This document shows, piece by piece, positions 53,003 to 61,608 of a DNA stretch of 64,000 nt (positions within the stretch are counted from its first letter, which is position 1; each line of letters opens with the position of its first letter). This DNA comes from CAITWD01 sp963727285. Its GTDB lineage: Bacteria; Actinomycetota; Thermoleophilia; Miltoncostaeales; Miltoncostaeaceae. Under the pieces are notes generated by a model that did not search any database, had not been told where the DNA came from, and saw only the letters and a program-made list of their open reading frames with translations. The translations under genes and the position numbers were made by a program. Location of the stretch: positions 62,001 to 126,000 of the forward strand of contig CAVSFF010000003.1 of NCBI GenBank assembly GCA_963727285.1. The letters are read 5' to 3'.

Positions 53003-53890
53003 TACCCCCGGGCCGCTCCTCGAGGCGCCCACGGGCAAACGCTGGTCACAAACGGCAGATCGACGCGACCCCGTCCGATCGTCGCGGTGGTGCAGATCGC
53101 CCCCTTCGCGCCGGCGACGGTCGATGTCGCGACACAGGTACGCTGTCGGCGCAGCGGAAATTAGCCTCCGCTGCCACGGGGCGGGCCGCTCGCGCGGCGC
53201 CGCCCCACCCACCCGACTTCCCGGGATGTGCGGTCCGGTACCGAGACGAACGCGCGCGGAGCGGTCGGACCAGACACGACGCCCGCGCCGACCAAACGGG
53301 GCCATGCGCGGGAGGATGATCCAGGCAGTAGTGTTGCCCTGCACGGAGCTTCACCTCTTGTGCCATGGGCCGGGACGTTTCGCCACGTCGCCGGCCCACT
53401 TTCGATTTCGCGAGCCCCACGGGAGTGCCGCGCCGCCGGCCTCGGTACGACCGCCGACATCCCGAGATCGCCCCGAGTGCTCGACGCCGTGCGCGCGCCG
53501 GCACGGCGAACAACGCTGCCGGCTTGCGCGGACGTTCGATCTCGATCCGTTCTGGATCCACGCGCCGCTGCCGAGACGCGGCCGAGAGCGACAAGGACCG
53601 ACCGGCCAGTTCGAAGCGGCCCGAACAAACCAACCGTTCAGTTCGTTGCTCGCAACTATTTACTTCCGTCAATTGACCGTCGATTGTCGACGTGGACGGA
53701 CATTTGGATGACCGTCCCGTGCTTCACGGAGCTGGGATTTGGCACTGGGGCCAGCTCTGTGCAGCGTCACCGACGCCTCCACGGACCATCGACTTCCCAA
53801 CGAGTGGACACCGCCAGTCCTGACGCCTGGACACGCTCCGACGACTGTGGGATCGTCGCAGTTACCTCGCTCCCCGTGGAGGTGCCGCCC
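53003..53890. other. 888-bp stretch without a convincing gene
   Basis: Open frames exist on both strands, but none has plausible composition or a family match; the longest minus frame (53046-53672) is Arg/Ser-rich shadow-like sequence. Between about 53640 and 53710 base composition turns AT-rich. There lies a perfect 10-bp palindrome GTCAATTGAC (53668-53677), and just upstream a CAAC/GTTG imperfect palindrome (53631-53648) that could be a repressor site. It may be a long regulatory region for the membrane gene, or a decayed gene. Confidence 0.45.
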
Positions 53891-54292
53891 GTGGCCGGTC
53901 TTCGAGTTGTGCACCGGTGGATTGTCGATCTGTTTGCCGTTCTGCTTATCGTCCAGTTTTTCCTGGCCGGGCTCGGGGCCTTCACGACGGTCCACAACAA
54001 GAAGTTCAGCGATAACAACTTCGGACCCCACGGTGCCCTCGGCACGGTGCTCGTCATCGTCGCTCTGGTAATTGCGGTGCTTGCTGCGATTGGCCGATGG
54101 TCTCCGTATGTGACCAGACTCAGCGGCGCTCTCGTAGTGTTGATGGTCATTCAGTTCATCCTTGGGGTGGCCGGCGCGAACTCGGCCCCGATTTTGGGCG
54201 GCCTGCACGCCGTCAACGCCGTTCTCATCGTCGCGGTCGTGTACTTCCTCATCAGGGATACCCATGAACGGCCGAAGGCCGCACCTGCGTAG
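53891..54292 (+). CDS. DUF6220-like membrane protein, 133 aa
   Basis: Four hydrophobic helices at about residues 8-26, 50-68, 77-95 and 105-122. Between helices lie HNKKFSDNNFGPHGALG and GGLHAVNAVLIVAVV, where His residues recur as in DUF6220 and related four-helix haem- or quinone-binding proteins. The start at GTG 53891 has an ideal GGAGG 8 nt upstream, which beats the much longer open frame that begins at 53228. No neighbour suggests a role. Confidence 0.7.
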   Translation: MAGLRVVHRWIVDLFAVLLIVQFFLAGLGAFTTVHNKKFSDNNFGPHGALGTVLVIVALVIAVLAAIGRWSPYVTRLSGALVVLMVIQFILGVAGANSAPILGGLHAVNAVLIVAVVYFLIRDTHERPKAAPA

Positions 54293-54599
54293 TTTCAAGT
54301 GGCCGCGGCCGGATCCGACGCTGCCCGCTCCTGGGTGTTGATCGGCCACGCCCGGACCAGGCCCAACGGAGGCGGGTGCCGGATCAGCAGGGGCCTCCGC
54401 AGATCCTATGGCCCATAGACCCCACGCTTTTTCGGACACCGAAGTTTGGTGCCGGTTGAGGGCGGTCCCCTTGTCTCAGTCTCGCATCAGTCAGCGACCG
54501 TCTCAGGCGGTTTCTAGCGGTCCTGAGCGGATATAGGGGCCCGTGGTGGAAATGCCCCCAGATATGCGAAAGCCCCGCCTAAGCAGGGCTTTCTGACGG
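54293..54599. other. 307-bp intergenic region before the tRNA
   Basis: No gene seen. It contains small inverted repeats: CTCAGG/CCTGAG with a 14-nt loop near 54515-54540, CTATG/CATAG near 54403-54416, and a direct repeat GTCTCAG. Its 3' part holds the tRNA terminator. Composition is lower in GC than the flanks. Confidence 0.5.
54569..54592 (-). terminator. Intrinsic terminator of tRNA-Leu
   Basis: Minus-strand hairpin AAAGCCC/GGGCTTT with a 10-nt loop, starting 7 nt beyond the tRNA 3' end. The right arm ends in TTTC, a short U-run. Confidence 0.7.
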
Positions 54600-54682
54600 T
54601 AGGGACGGGGGGAGTCGAACCCCCACGAGGTTTCCCCCAACGGTGTTTGAGACCGTCGCGTCTACCGTTCCGCCACGTCCCC
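54600..54682 (-). tRNA. tRNA-Leu (anticodon CAA)
   Basis: An 83-nt class II tRNA on the minus strand. Acceptor GGGGACG pairs with CGTCCCT (G-U at the end), discriminator A73. The anticodon loop CTCAAAC gives CAA, decoding UUG. A long variable arm follows and the T-arm reads GGGGGTTCGACTCCCCC. The 3' CCA is not encoded. It lies 23 nt downstream of the malic enzyme gene, so it could be read from its own promoter inside that gene's end. Confidence 0.93.
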
Positions 54683-54705
54683 CGGTGCGGCTCGCGCGGG
54701 CCGCG

Positions 54706-56127
54706 TCAGGCAACCACCTCGCGCCTGGCCAACCCCTGCTCTTGGGCAACGCGAATGACGGCCTCGGAGACCCGGGGGGCGACATTGCGATTGAACGCGC
54801 TCGGAATGATGTAGTCCTCGTTGAGCTCGTCGTCGGAGATGCAGTCGGCGATCGCGTGCGCGGCGGCGACCTTCATTTCCTCGGAGATCTGGCGCGCACC
54901 GCAGTCCAGGGCGCCACGGAAGATTCCCGGGAATGCCAGGACGTTGTTGATCTGGTTCGGGTAGTCGGAGCGGCCCGTCGCCATGACCCGGACGTACGGG
55001 CCGGCTTCCTCGGGCATGATCTCCGGCGTCGGGTTGGCCATCGCGAAGACGATCGGGTCGGGTGCCATCGACCGGAGCTGATCCACCGAGAACGTTCCGG
55101 GACCCGACAGTCCGATGAACATGTTCGCGCCTTTGACCGCCTCGGTGAGACTCCCGCGCACGCCGTCGGGGTTGGTGTGCTCGGCGTACCACTCCTTCAT
55201 GAAGTTCATGTTCTCGGTCCGGCCGGAGTAGATCGCGCCCCGGGTGTCGCACCCGATGATGTCGGTGACGCCGGCGTTGAGCAGGATCTTGGAACACGCG
55301 ACGCCGGACGCACCGACCCCCGAGACGACGACCCTGAGGTCCTCCATCCGCTGACCGGTGATCTTGAGCGCGTTGATCAGTGCGGCCAGGAGCACGATCG
55401 CCGTGCCGTGTTGGTCGTCATGAAACACCGGGATGTCGAGGCGTTCCTTCAGGGTGTCTTCAATTTCGAAGCACGCCGGCGCGCCGATGTCCTCGAGGTT
55501 GATCCCGCCAAACACCGGCGCGATCGCCTCGCAGATCTCGATGATCTGCTTCGGGTCGTGCGAGTCGACGCAGATGGGGTACGAGTCGACGTCGCCGAAC
55601 TCCTTAAACAGCGCCGACTTGCCCTCCATCACGGGCATGCCCGCCGCGGCACCGATGTCGCCGAGACCGAGGACCGCCGTGCCATTCGTGATGACGGCGA
55701 CCATGTTGCGCTTGATCGTGTAGTCGAAGACCTTGTCCCGGTCGTCGGCGATCGCCTTGCACACCTCGGCGACACCCGGCATGTAGGCCAGCGACAGATC
55801 GTCCCGTGTCTCGAGAGGCAGGCGTCCATACAGCTCGATCTTCCCGCCCCGATGCAGGCGGAATGTCCGATCCCAGCTGTCAAGAACGTCGACGCCGTCC
55901 TGGGCCTGCGCCGCCTGCACGATCTGCTCGGCGTGCTCGATGTCACGGGCGTTGACGACGAGCTCGCGCACCACGGAGTGGTGGGCCGTCGCCACGAGGT
56001 CGACCGCGCCGATGTCGCCGCCGATCTCGCCGATCGCCGTGGCCAGGCGCGTGAACGCGCCATGGTCCCGCGAGTCGATTTCGATGCGGAGCGTGACGGA
56101 GTACTGAGCGCTCGGCGTGACTGCCAA
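54706..56127 (-). CDS. Malic enzyme with N-terminal ACT domain
   Basis: A 473-residue NAD(P)-dependent enzyme that converts malate to pyruvate and CO2. The first 80 residues form an ACT domain (SVTLRIEIDSRDHG, DIGAVDLV), a likely allosteric site. Malic core motifs: LSLAYMPGVAEVC, TNGTAVLGLGDIGA, FHDDQHGTAIV and VVSGVGASGVACSKILL for the cofactor; NPTPEIMPEEA closes the site. The start is most likely TTG 56127, with AGGGGGGC 5 nt upstream; ATG 56163 is the alternative. Works with ppdK and acc at the pyruvate node. Confidence 0.9.
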   Translation of the reverse strand: MAVTPSAQYSVTLRIEIDSRDHGAFTRLATAIGEIGGDIGAVDLVATAHHSVVRELVVNARDIEHAEQIVQAAQAQDGVDVLDSWDRTFRLHRGGKIELYGRLPLETRDDLSLAYMPGVAEVCKAIADDRDKVFDYTIKRNMVAVITNGTAVLGLGDIGAAAGMPVMEGKSALFKEFGDVDSYPICVDSHDPKQIIEICEAIAPVFGGINLEDIGAPACFEIEDTLKERLDIPVFHDDQHGTAIVLLAALINALKITGQRMEDLRVVVSGVGASGVACSKILLNAGVTDIIGCDTRGAIYSGRTENMNFMKEWYAEHTNPDGVRGSLTEAVKGANMFIGLSGPGTFSVDQLRSMAPDPIVFAMANPTPEIMPEEAGPYVRVMATGRSDYPNQINNVLAFPGIFRGALDCGARQISEEMKVAAAHAIADCISDDELNEDYIIPSAFNRNVAPRVSEAVIRVAQEQGLARREVVA

Positions 56128-56212
56128 CGTTGCCCCCCTGGGAATTCCTGTAAGCCGGCGAAGCATACCGACCCGTGCGGGCCGCTCCGAGCCCTGCGGC
56201 GAGGCCGGACGA

Positions 56213-56218
56213 TAGACT
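56213..56218 (+). promoter_or_regulatory. -10 element of polA
   Basis: TAGACT ends 6 nt before the GTG at 56225; leaderless type, same hexamer as at aroC. Confidence 0.5.
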
Positions 56219-56224
56219 CGCCGG

Positions 56225-58841
56225 GTGGCAGATGACGCCCCCGAACCCGCAGTCGAAGCTCCCGACCGGGCACATCCGGGCGGGCTCATGCTGATCGACG
56301 GAAACAGCCTGGCGTACCGCGCATACTTCGCACTCCCGGAGACGATCGCGACGGCCGCCGGTGCGCCTACCAACGCGCTCTACGGCCTGGCCGCCATGAT
56401 GATCAAGGTCCTCGTCGACGAGCGCCCGAACCGGGTCATCGTGTGTTGGGACCCGCCCGGTCCGGTGTTTCGACACGAGGCATATTCGGAGTACAAGGCC
56501 GGGCGGGCCAAGACCCCCGATCTCCTGCGCGAGCAGAAGCCCCACTTCCGTCCGCTGATGGAAGCGTTCGGCTTCACCAACATCGAGACGCCGGGATTCG
56601 AAGCCGACGATGTGATCGGCACCCTTGCAACTGCGGCGGCGGCGGCGGGCGAGCCGGTGGTCATCTTGACGAGCGATCGCGACGCGCTGCAGCTGGTCGA
56701 CGACGACATCTCGGTGCTCGCCACCGGACGGGGCGTCACCGATACCGTCCGCTATACACCGGCGAAGGTGGAAGAGCGCTACGGGGTCACCCCCGCGCAG
56801 ATGCCCGAGTTTCGCGGCCTCGTCGGGGACGCGAGCGACAACCTTCCGGGAGTGCGTGGCATCGGCGAGAAGGGCGCCGCCCAGCTGATCCAAACAGTAC
56901 GGCACCGTCGACGAAGTTCTGGCGCACGCGGCCGACCAGACCCCGAAGCGGCGCGAGTCACTGGAGGCTGATGCCGACAACGCGCGGATGAGCCGAGATC
57001 TGGCCGTCATCCGCTGTGACGCCCCGGTGGATCTTGACCTCGCCGCGCGTGCCCGCACTTTCGTTCGATCCGGAGCGGCTCGATGCACTCGGAGCGGAAT
57101 TCGCACGGTGGGAGTTCGGGTCGCTGTCACGCCGGCTCGCCGACCTTGCCGCCGATACATCCGGTCAGGCGGGCATGGCCGCCGCACCGGCGGCTCCGAT
57201 CGCGGTCACCGAGTGCGTCCCGGACGAACTCGCGCTCCGGCTTGCGGGGCTCGCGCGCATCGGCCTCGCGGTTGCGGACAGCCGGTGGGCCATTGCCGCG
57301 CCTGACGGCACGGTCTTCGCGGGAACCTGGACGACGATGCCGCGCCGGCCCTCGTGGCCGGCCTGAGCGGCATCCCGGTGGCGTGCCACGACGCCAAGAG
57401 CCTTCCCGCGTCGCTGTTTGCCGCGGGGATCAGGATCGCCGACGACCCCATGATTGCCGCCTATTTGCTCGAGCCACGGCGACGGGCCTATCCGCTCGCC
57501 GAGTTGGCGACAGAGGTCGGCGTGGACGTCGCCATCCGCGACGGCCAGGACGCCGAGGTGGCGGCGCTTCAGACCGTCGGTTTGGCGGCGGCACAGGCAC
57601 CGCGACTCGACGACGGCGGCCTCGACGACCTCTACCGGACCGTCGAGCTCCCGGTGATGATCGTGCTCGGTGAGATGGAGCGGACCGGAATCCGACTCGA
57701 CGTTGCCTGCCTGGGGGAGATCGCCGCCCGCGTGCGGGACCGCGTCGACGAGCTCCGCGACCAGATCTGGGACCTTGCCGGCCAGGAGTTCGTGATCGAT
57801 TCACCCAAGCAGCTCGGCCACATCCTGTTCGAGGTGCTCGAGCTGCCCACGTCGCGGAAGGGAAAGACCGGATACTCCACGGACCGCCAGGTCCTGCGCC
57901 AACTCGAAGACAAGCACCCGATCGTCGCGCTGATCGGCCAGTATCGGGAACTGACCAAGCTCGACAGCACGTACCTGTCCGCGCTGCCGGCGCTCATCGG
58001 CCCCGACGGGCGCGTCCATACGACGTTCAATCAGACGGTCGCCGAAACCGGTCGTCTCAGCTCGACCAACCCGAATCTTCAGAACATCCCGGTGCGCACA
58101 GCCGTCGGCCGCGAGATCCGCGACGCCTTCGTCGCTGACGATGATTGGGTGCTCATCAGCTGCGACTACAGCCAGGTCGAGCTCCGGATCCTCGCGCACT
58201 GCTCCGGCGAACCCACGCTCGCCAACGCGTTTCGTGCCGGGGGCGACGTACATGCGGCGACCGCGGCGGAGGTCTTCGGCCTCGACCCGGCGGACGTCGA
58301 CCGCGCCACGCGCGATCGCGCCAAAGCGGTCAACTTCGGCATCGTCTACGGGATCTCGGACTTTGGGCTCTCGGAACAGCTCGGCATTCCGCGCCAGGAG
58401 GCGCACGACTACATCGCGACGTACCTGGCCCGCTACCCCCGCGTCCAGGCGTTCATCCAATCCACGATCGCGGCGGCGACCACTGAGGGATACGTGACGA
58501 CGCTGCTCGGTCGGCGGCGCCCGATCCCGGAGCTTGCGGCCTCGACGCACCACGTCCGCCAGCTTGGGGAGCGCCTCGCGGTCAACACCATCATCCAGGG
58601 GAGCGCCGCGGACATCATCAAGGTCGCGATGGTCCGCACACACGACGCCCTGGTGGCGTCGGGGCTGCGGACCCGCCTGGTCTTGCAGATCCACGACGAG
58701 TTGCTCCTCGAGGCCCCGCACGACGAGCAGGACGAGGCGATTGCGCTCGTCCGCGCGGCCATGGTCGACGCCTATCCGCTCGACCCGCCGTTGGCCGTCG
58801 ATGTCGGGGTGGGGGAAACGTGGCTGGCCGCGAAGGCGTGA
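56225..58841 (+). CDS. polA: DNA polymerase I, three frameshifts
   Basis: Replication and repair polymerase, about 871 residues after correction. The 5' nuclease domain has LIDGNSLAYRAYFA, EADDVIGTLA, TSDRDALQLV and GDASDNLPGVRGIGEKGA. Frame breaks: +1 in the AAA near 56893 (restores QYGTVDEVLAHA), +1 near 57045 (joins VPALSFDPERLDAL) and -1 near 57320 (joins NLDDDAAPALVAGLSG). The middle exonuclease-like domain lacks the DxE metal residues, so no proofreading is expected, as in many actinobacterial PolA. Polymerase motifs A DYSQVELRILAH, B RDRAKAVNFGIVYG and C QIHDELLLEAP are intact. Confidence 0.93.
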
Positions 58842-59047
58842 CCGACTTCTATGCGGTGCTGGAACTCGCGCCGCAGGCCCGCCCGGAGGTGATCGAGGCG
58901 GCATTCGTGGTGCTGCGCGAGGCGGCGCTCGCCGACGACGGGGACGGCGCGCTCGCGCGCTTGGTCGAGCTCAACCGGGCCCATGCGGTTCTGGCAGATC
59001 CCGAGCGTCGGCGCGCATACGACCTCGAGCGGCGCGAACCTGGATGA
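58838..59047 (+). CDS. J-domain-like small protein without HPD motif
   Basis: Sixty-nine residues from a GTG overlapping the polA stop (GTGA); GTG 58820 is the alternative. It reads like a J-domain: FYAVLELAPQARPEVIEAAF matches the first two helices and LNRAHAVLADPERRRAYDLE the last ones (given by core HAVLADPERRRAYD). The HPD triplet that stimulates DnaK, expected between helices II and III, is missing (ALADDGDGALARL). It may bind a partner without acting as a DnaK co-chaperone. Its stop overlaps the next ATG. Confidence 0.7.
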   Translation: MTDFYAVLELAPQARPEVIEAAFVVLREAALADDGDGALARLVELNRAHAVLADPERRRAYDLERREPG

Positions 59048-59439
59048 CGGGGGGCGTCGACCGCACCGCGGCGCGGCTCGCCGCCGTTCTCGTCGGCATC
59101 ATGGCCCTCGAGGGCGCGCTGTTCCGGCAGATCATCCCGATCGCCGTGGCCGGGGCGTTCGCCGTCTGGGAGGCGATCGCTCCAGGGCGCGGGCCGGCGC
59201 CGTGGCTGGTGCGGTATGTCGGGCGGCCGCCGACCGCATGGATCTCGGTCCTTGAAGAGCGGGTCGGCCAGGGCGTGCTTGCGGCCTTCTGCGGTGCGGC
59301 TGTCGTGATCCAAGCCGACGGCGCACACGCGGCGTCCTGGATCGCGGGCGGTGTCGCGGGAGTACTCGGGATCCTCGCCGCCATCATCGGGCGCCCCGCG
59401 CCCGGAGTTCGCAGCAGACGGGAACGCCGGGGAACCTGA
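59044..59439 (+). CDS. Membrane protein, DUF4395-like
   Basis: A 131-residue protein with hydrophobic helices at about residues 9-24, 29-44, 78-92 and 97-115. The middle RPPTAWISVLEERVGQGVLAAFCGAA resembles the DUF4395 pattern (core EERVGQGVLAAF), and an Arg-rich tail follows. ATG overlaps the J-like gene (ATGA). Role unknown; the coupling to a J-like protein suggests a membrane partner for it. Confidence 0.65.
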   Translation: MTGGVDRTAARLAAVLVGIMALEGALFRQIIPIAVAGAFAVWEAIAPGRGPAPWLVRYVGRPPTAWISVLEERVGQGVLAAFCGAAVVIQADGAHAASWIAGGVAGVLGILAAIIGRPAPGVRSRRERRGT

Positions 59440-59486
59440 CCGCCCGGACGACGCGGCGGGGGCCAGGCCGGCCGCCGCTCAGGCTC

Positions 59487-59492
59487 TATACT
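59487..59492 (+). promoter_or_regulatory. -10 element of rpsA
   Basis: TATACT, near-consensus, 71 nt before the rpsA GTG. No -35 visible. The leader of about 65 nt holds an AAGGAA ribosome site. Confidence 0.5.
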
Positions 59493-59563
59493 GGATCTTC
59501 GTCCGGTCGGCGGCCCGTGCGGTCGTCGACGCCCCGAAGCAGTTCTGTCAAGGAAAATTCCAC

Positions 59564-60955
59564 GTGACCCAAGTAGATCTCGATACCCCAGTTCGCACCC
59601 TCGACGGCCCCGAGTACATCGAAGTCGACGGGCAGATGATCCCGAACTACGACCTCACGATTCCGATCTTCTCGGAAGGTGACGTCGTCAACGGACGCGT
59701 CGTCCGTATTGACAAGGACGAGGTGCTCGTCGACATCGGCTACAAGAGCGAAGGCGTGATTCCGCTCTCCGAGCTGTCGATCCGCAAGTCCGTCAACGTC
59801 TTCGAAGAAGTCGAGCTCGGCGAAATGGTCGACGCGCTCGTGATGATCAAGGAAGACCAGGACGGGCGTCTCATCCTGTCGAAGAAGCGGGCACGCTTTG
59901 AGAAGGCGTGGAAGCGGATCGAGGCTGCGGCGGCCGCCGGCGAGCACGTCGAGGGCACGGTGATCGAGGTTGTCAAGGGTGGCCTGATCCTCGATCTGGG
60001 CGTCCGCGGATTCCTGCCCGCCTCGCTCGTCGACATTCGGCGGGTCCAGGATCTCGACGAGTTCCTCGGCCGCAAGCTCGAGTGCAAGGTCATCGAGCTC
60101 AACCGCAACCGGAACAACGTGGTGCTCTCACGCCGCGCCGTCCTTGAGGACGAGCGCCGCGAAGTTCGCCAGAAGATCCTCGACGAGCTCCAGCCCGGTG
60201 ACGTGGTCGAGGGTGTCATCTCGAACATCGTCGATTTCGGCGCCTTCGTCGACCTCGAGGGGATCGACGGGCTGATTCACATCTCCGAGTTGTCGTGGAG
60301 CCACGTCAACCACCCGTCCGAGGTGCTGACGATCGGGGAAAAGGTCGAGGTCAAGGTGCTGGACATCGATCGCGAGCGGCAGCGGATCTCGCTGGGCCTC
60401 AAGCAGACCCAGGCGGACCCGTGGCAGAGCGTGATCGATCGCTTCGGCATCAACGACGTCGTCGAGGGCAAGGTCACCAAGGTGGTCACCTTCGGCGCCT
60501 TCGTGGAAATCCACCCCGGCGTGGAAGGCTTGGTCCACATCTCCGAGCTCGCGTCCCACCACGTGGAAAACCCGCGCGAGGTGGTCAGCCAGGGCGACGT
60601 CCTCTCGGTCCGGATCATCGAGATCGACCCCGACCGTCGTCGCCTGTCGCTCTCGCTGAAGCGTGTCGCCGACATCGAAGGTGGCGAGGCCCCACAGGAT
60701 GACGCCGACGTCGACAGCGGCGAGGTGATCGACGCGCCGGTCCTCGCAGACGAGGCAGTGGTCGTCGAGCCGGTCCTTGCGGACGAGGCCCTGATCGTCG
60801 AGGAGGCCGCCGACGTCGTTGACGTCGCCGTGGTCGAGGACGAGGCAGTCGATGAGATCGTCGAGGTCGACATCGTTGAGGACGTCCTCGAGGCGGATGC
60901 CGCGTCTGATGATTCCGAAGCCGCCGGCACCCCTGCCGAGGACACCGAGGCCTAA
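59564..60955 (+). CDS. rpsA: 30S ribosomal protein S1
   Basis: A 463-residue protein with four S1 RNA-binding domains at about residues 30-100, 117-182, 203-272 and 288-360 (for example GDVVNGRVVRI, GVIPLSELS, FGAFVDLEGIDGLIHISEL, FGAFVEIHPGVEGLVHISEL, cited by cores GAFVDLEG and GAFVEIHPG). Four domains is the actinobacterial form. A long acidic tail from about 370 to 463 is full of Glu, Asp, Val and Ala in loose repeats. GTG 59564 has AAGGAA upstream. Followed by coaE, as in mycobacteria. Confidence 0.95.
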   Translation: MTQVDLDTPVRTLDGPEYIEVDGQMIPNYDLTIPIFSEGDVVNGRVVRIDKDEVLVDIGYKSEGVIPLSELSIRKSVNVFEEVELGEMVDALVMIKEDQDGRLILSKKRARFEKAWKRIEAAAAAGEHVEGTVIEVVKGGLILDLGVRGFLPASLVDIRRVQDLDEFLGRKLECKVIELNRNRNNVVLSRRAVLEDERREVRQKILDELQPGDVVEGVISNIVDFGAFVDLEGIDGLIHISELSWSHVNHPSEVLTIGEKVEVKVLDIDRERQRISLGLKQTQADPWQSVIDRFGINDVVEGKVTKVVTFGAFVEIHPGVEGLVHISELASHHVENPREVVSQGDVLSVRIIEIDPDRRRLSLSLKRVADIEGGEAPQDDADVDSGEVIDAPVLADEAVVVEPVLADEALIVEEAADVVDVAVVEDEAVDEIVEVDIVEDVLEADAASDDSEAAGTPAEDTEA

Positions 60956-61608
60956 CACGGCCACGGGTTCGACTTCCGCACCCGGCGCCGGAGGGTCCGA
61001 CGACCCTCCGGCGCCGAAGTGCGTTGGCCTGACCGGCGGAATCGGGTCGGGCAAGACCGAGGCACTCGCCGCCTTTGCCGAATGTGGCGCGGCGACCCTC
61101 TCGAGCGATGATGTCGTGCACGGGCTCTACGCTGACCCCGATGTCATCGCCGTCATCCAGGACCGGTTTGGCCCGTCAGTATGCGCGCCGGACGGATCCG
61201 TTGACCGCGCCGCACTGGGAGCTCGGGCCTTCGCCGAGCCGGACGGGATCCCGTTCCTCGAGCGTGTCGTGTTTCCGCGGATCGCAACGGCGCGGGCACG
61301 CTGGATCCGATGACCGCACGGCCGAGGGGCGCTGGCCCCTGCTCGTTGTCGAGGTGCCGCTGCTGTTCGAGGCCGGGCTGGCCGACGAATTCGACGCGGT
61401 CGTCGTCGTGACCGCAGCGGCGAACCTTCGACGGTCTCGAGTGGCAGCACGCGGCCAGGACTTTCTCGAGCGATCCGGCCGCCAGTGGCCGGAGGACCGC
61501 AAGGTCGCCGCCGCGGACCGGGTCTTCCACAACGACGGCGAACTCGATGCCCTGCGCGAGTGGGTCGGGAGGGTGTATACGGAGTTCGCCACGCCGGCCC
61601 CGGCGTGA
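60909..61608 (+). CDS. coaE: Dephospho-CoA kinase, one +1 frameshift
   Basis: Last step of CoA synthesis: phosphorylates dephospho-CoA with ATP. The P-loop is GLTGGIGSGKTEALAAF, followed by LSSDDVVHGLY and FLERVVFPRIA. A +1 break at about 61306 (extra base just before an in-frame TGA, 61311-61313) joins to DDRTAEGRWPLLVVEVPLLFEAGL (core VEVPLLFEAGL) and the lid. The corrected length is about 232 residues. The nearest in-frame start is ATG 60909, inside rpsA, which would add a 36-residue Pro/Gly-rich extension. Its stop overlaps the next GTG. Confidence 0.85.
60984..61015 (+). repeat. Perfect 14-bp hairpin at the rpsA-coaE junction
   Basis: GGCGCCGGAGGGTC, loop CGAC, then its exact complement. 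It lies 28 nt after the rpsA stop but inside the only open frame for the coaE N-terminus. No T-run follows. Possible roles: rpsA 3' end, attenuator or translation block for coaE. Confidence 0.75.

Noticed and set aside
53046..53672. Minus-strand frame of 208 codons in the gene-poor region
   Set aside because: Arg/Ser/Pro-rich with no ribosome site, no promoter and no fold pattern.
53228..53890. Long N-terminal extension of the DUF6220-like protein
   Set aside because: The extension is low-complexity non-coding-like sequence, while GTG 53891 has an ideal GGAGG and starts the first membrane helix.
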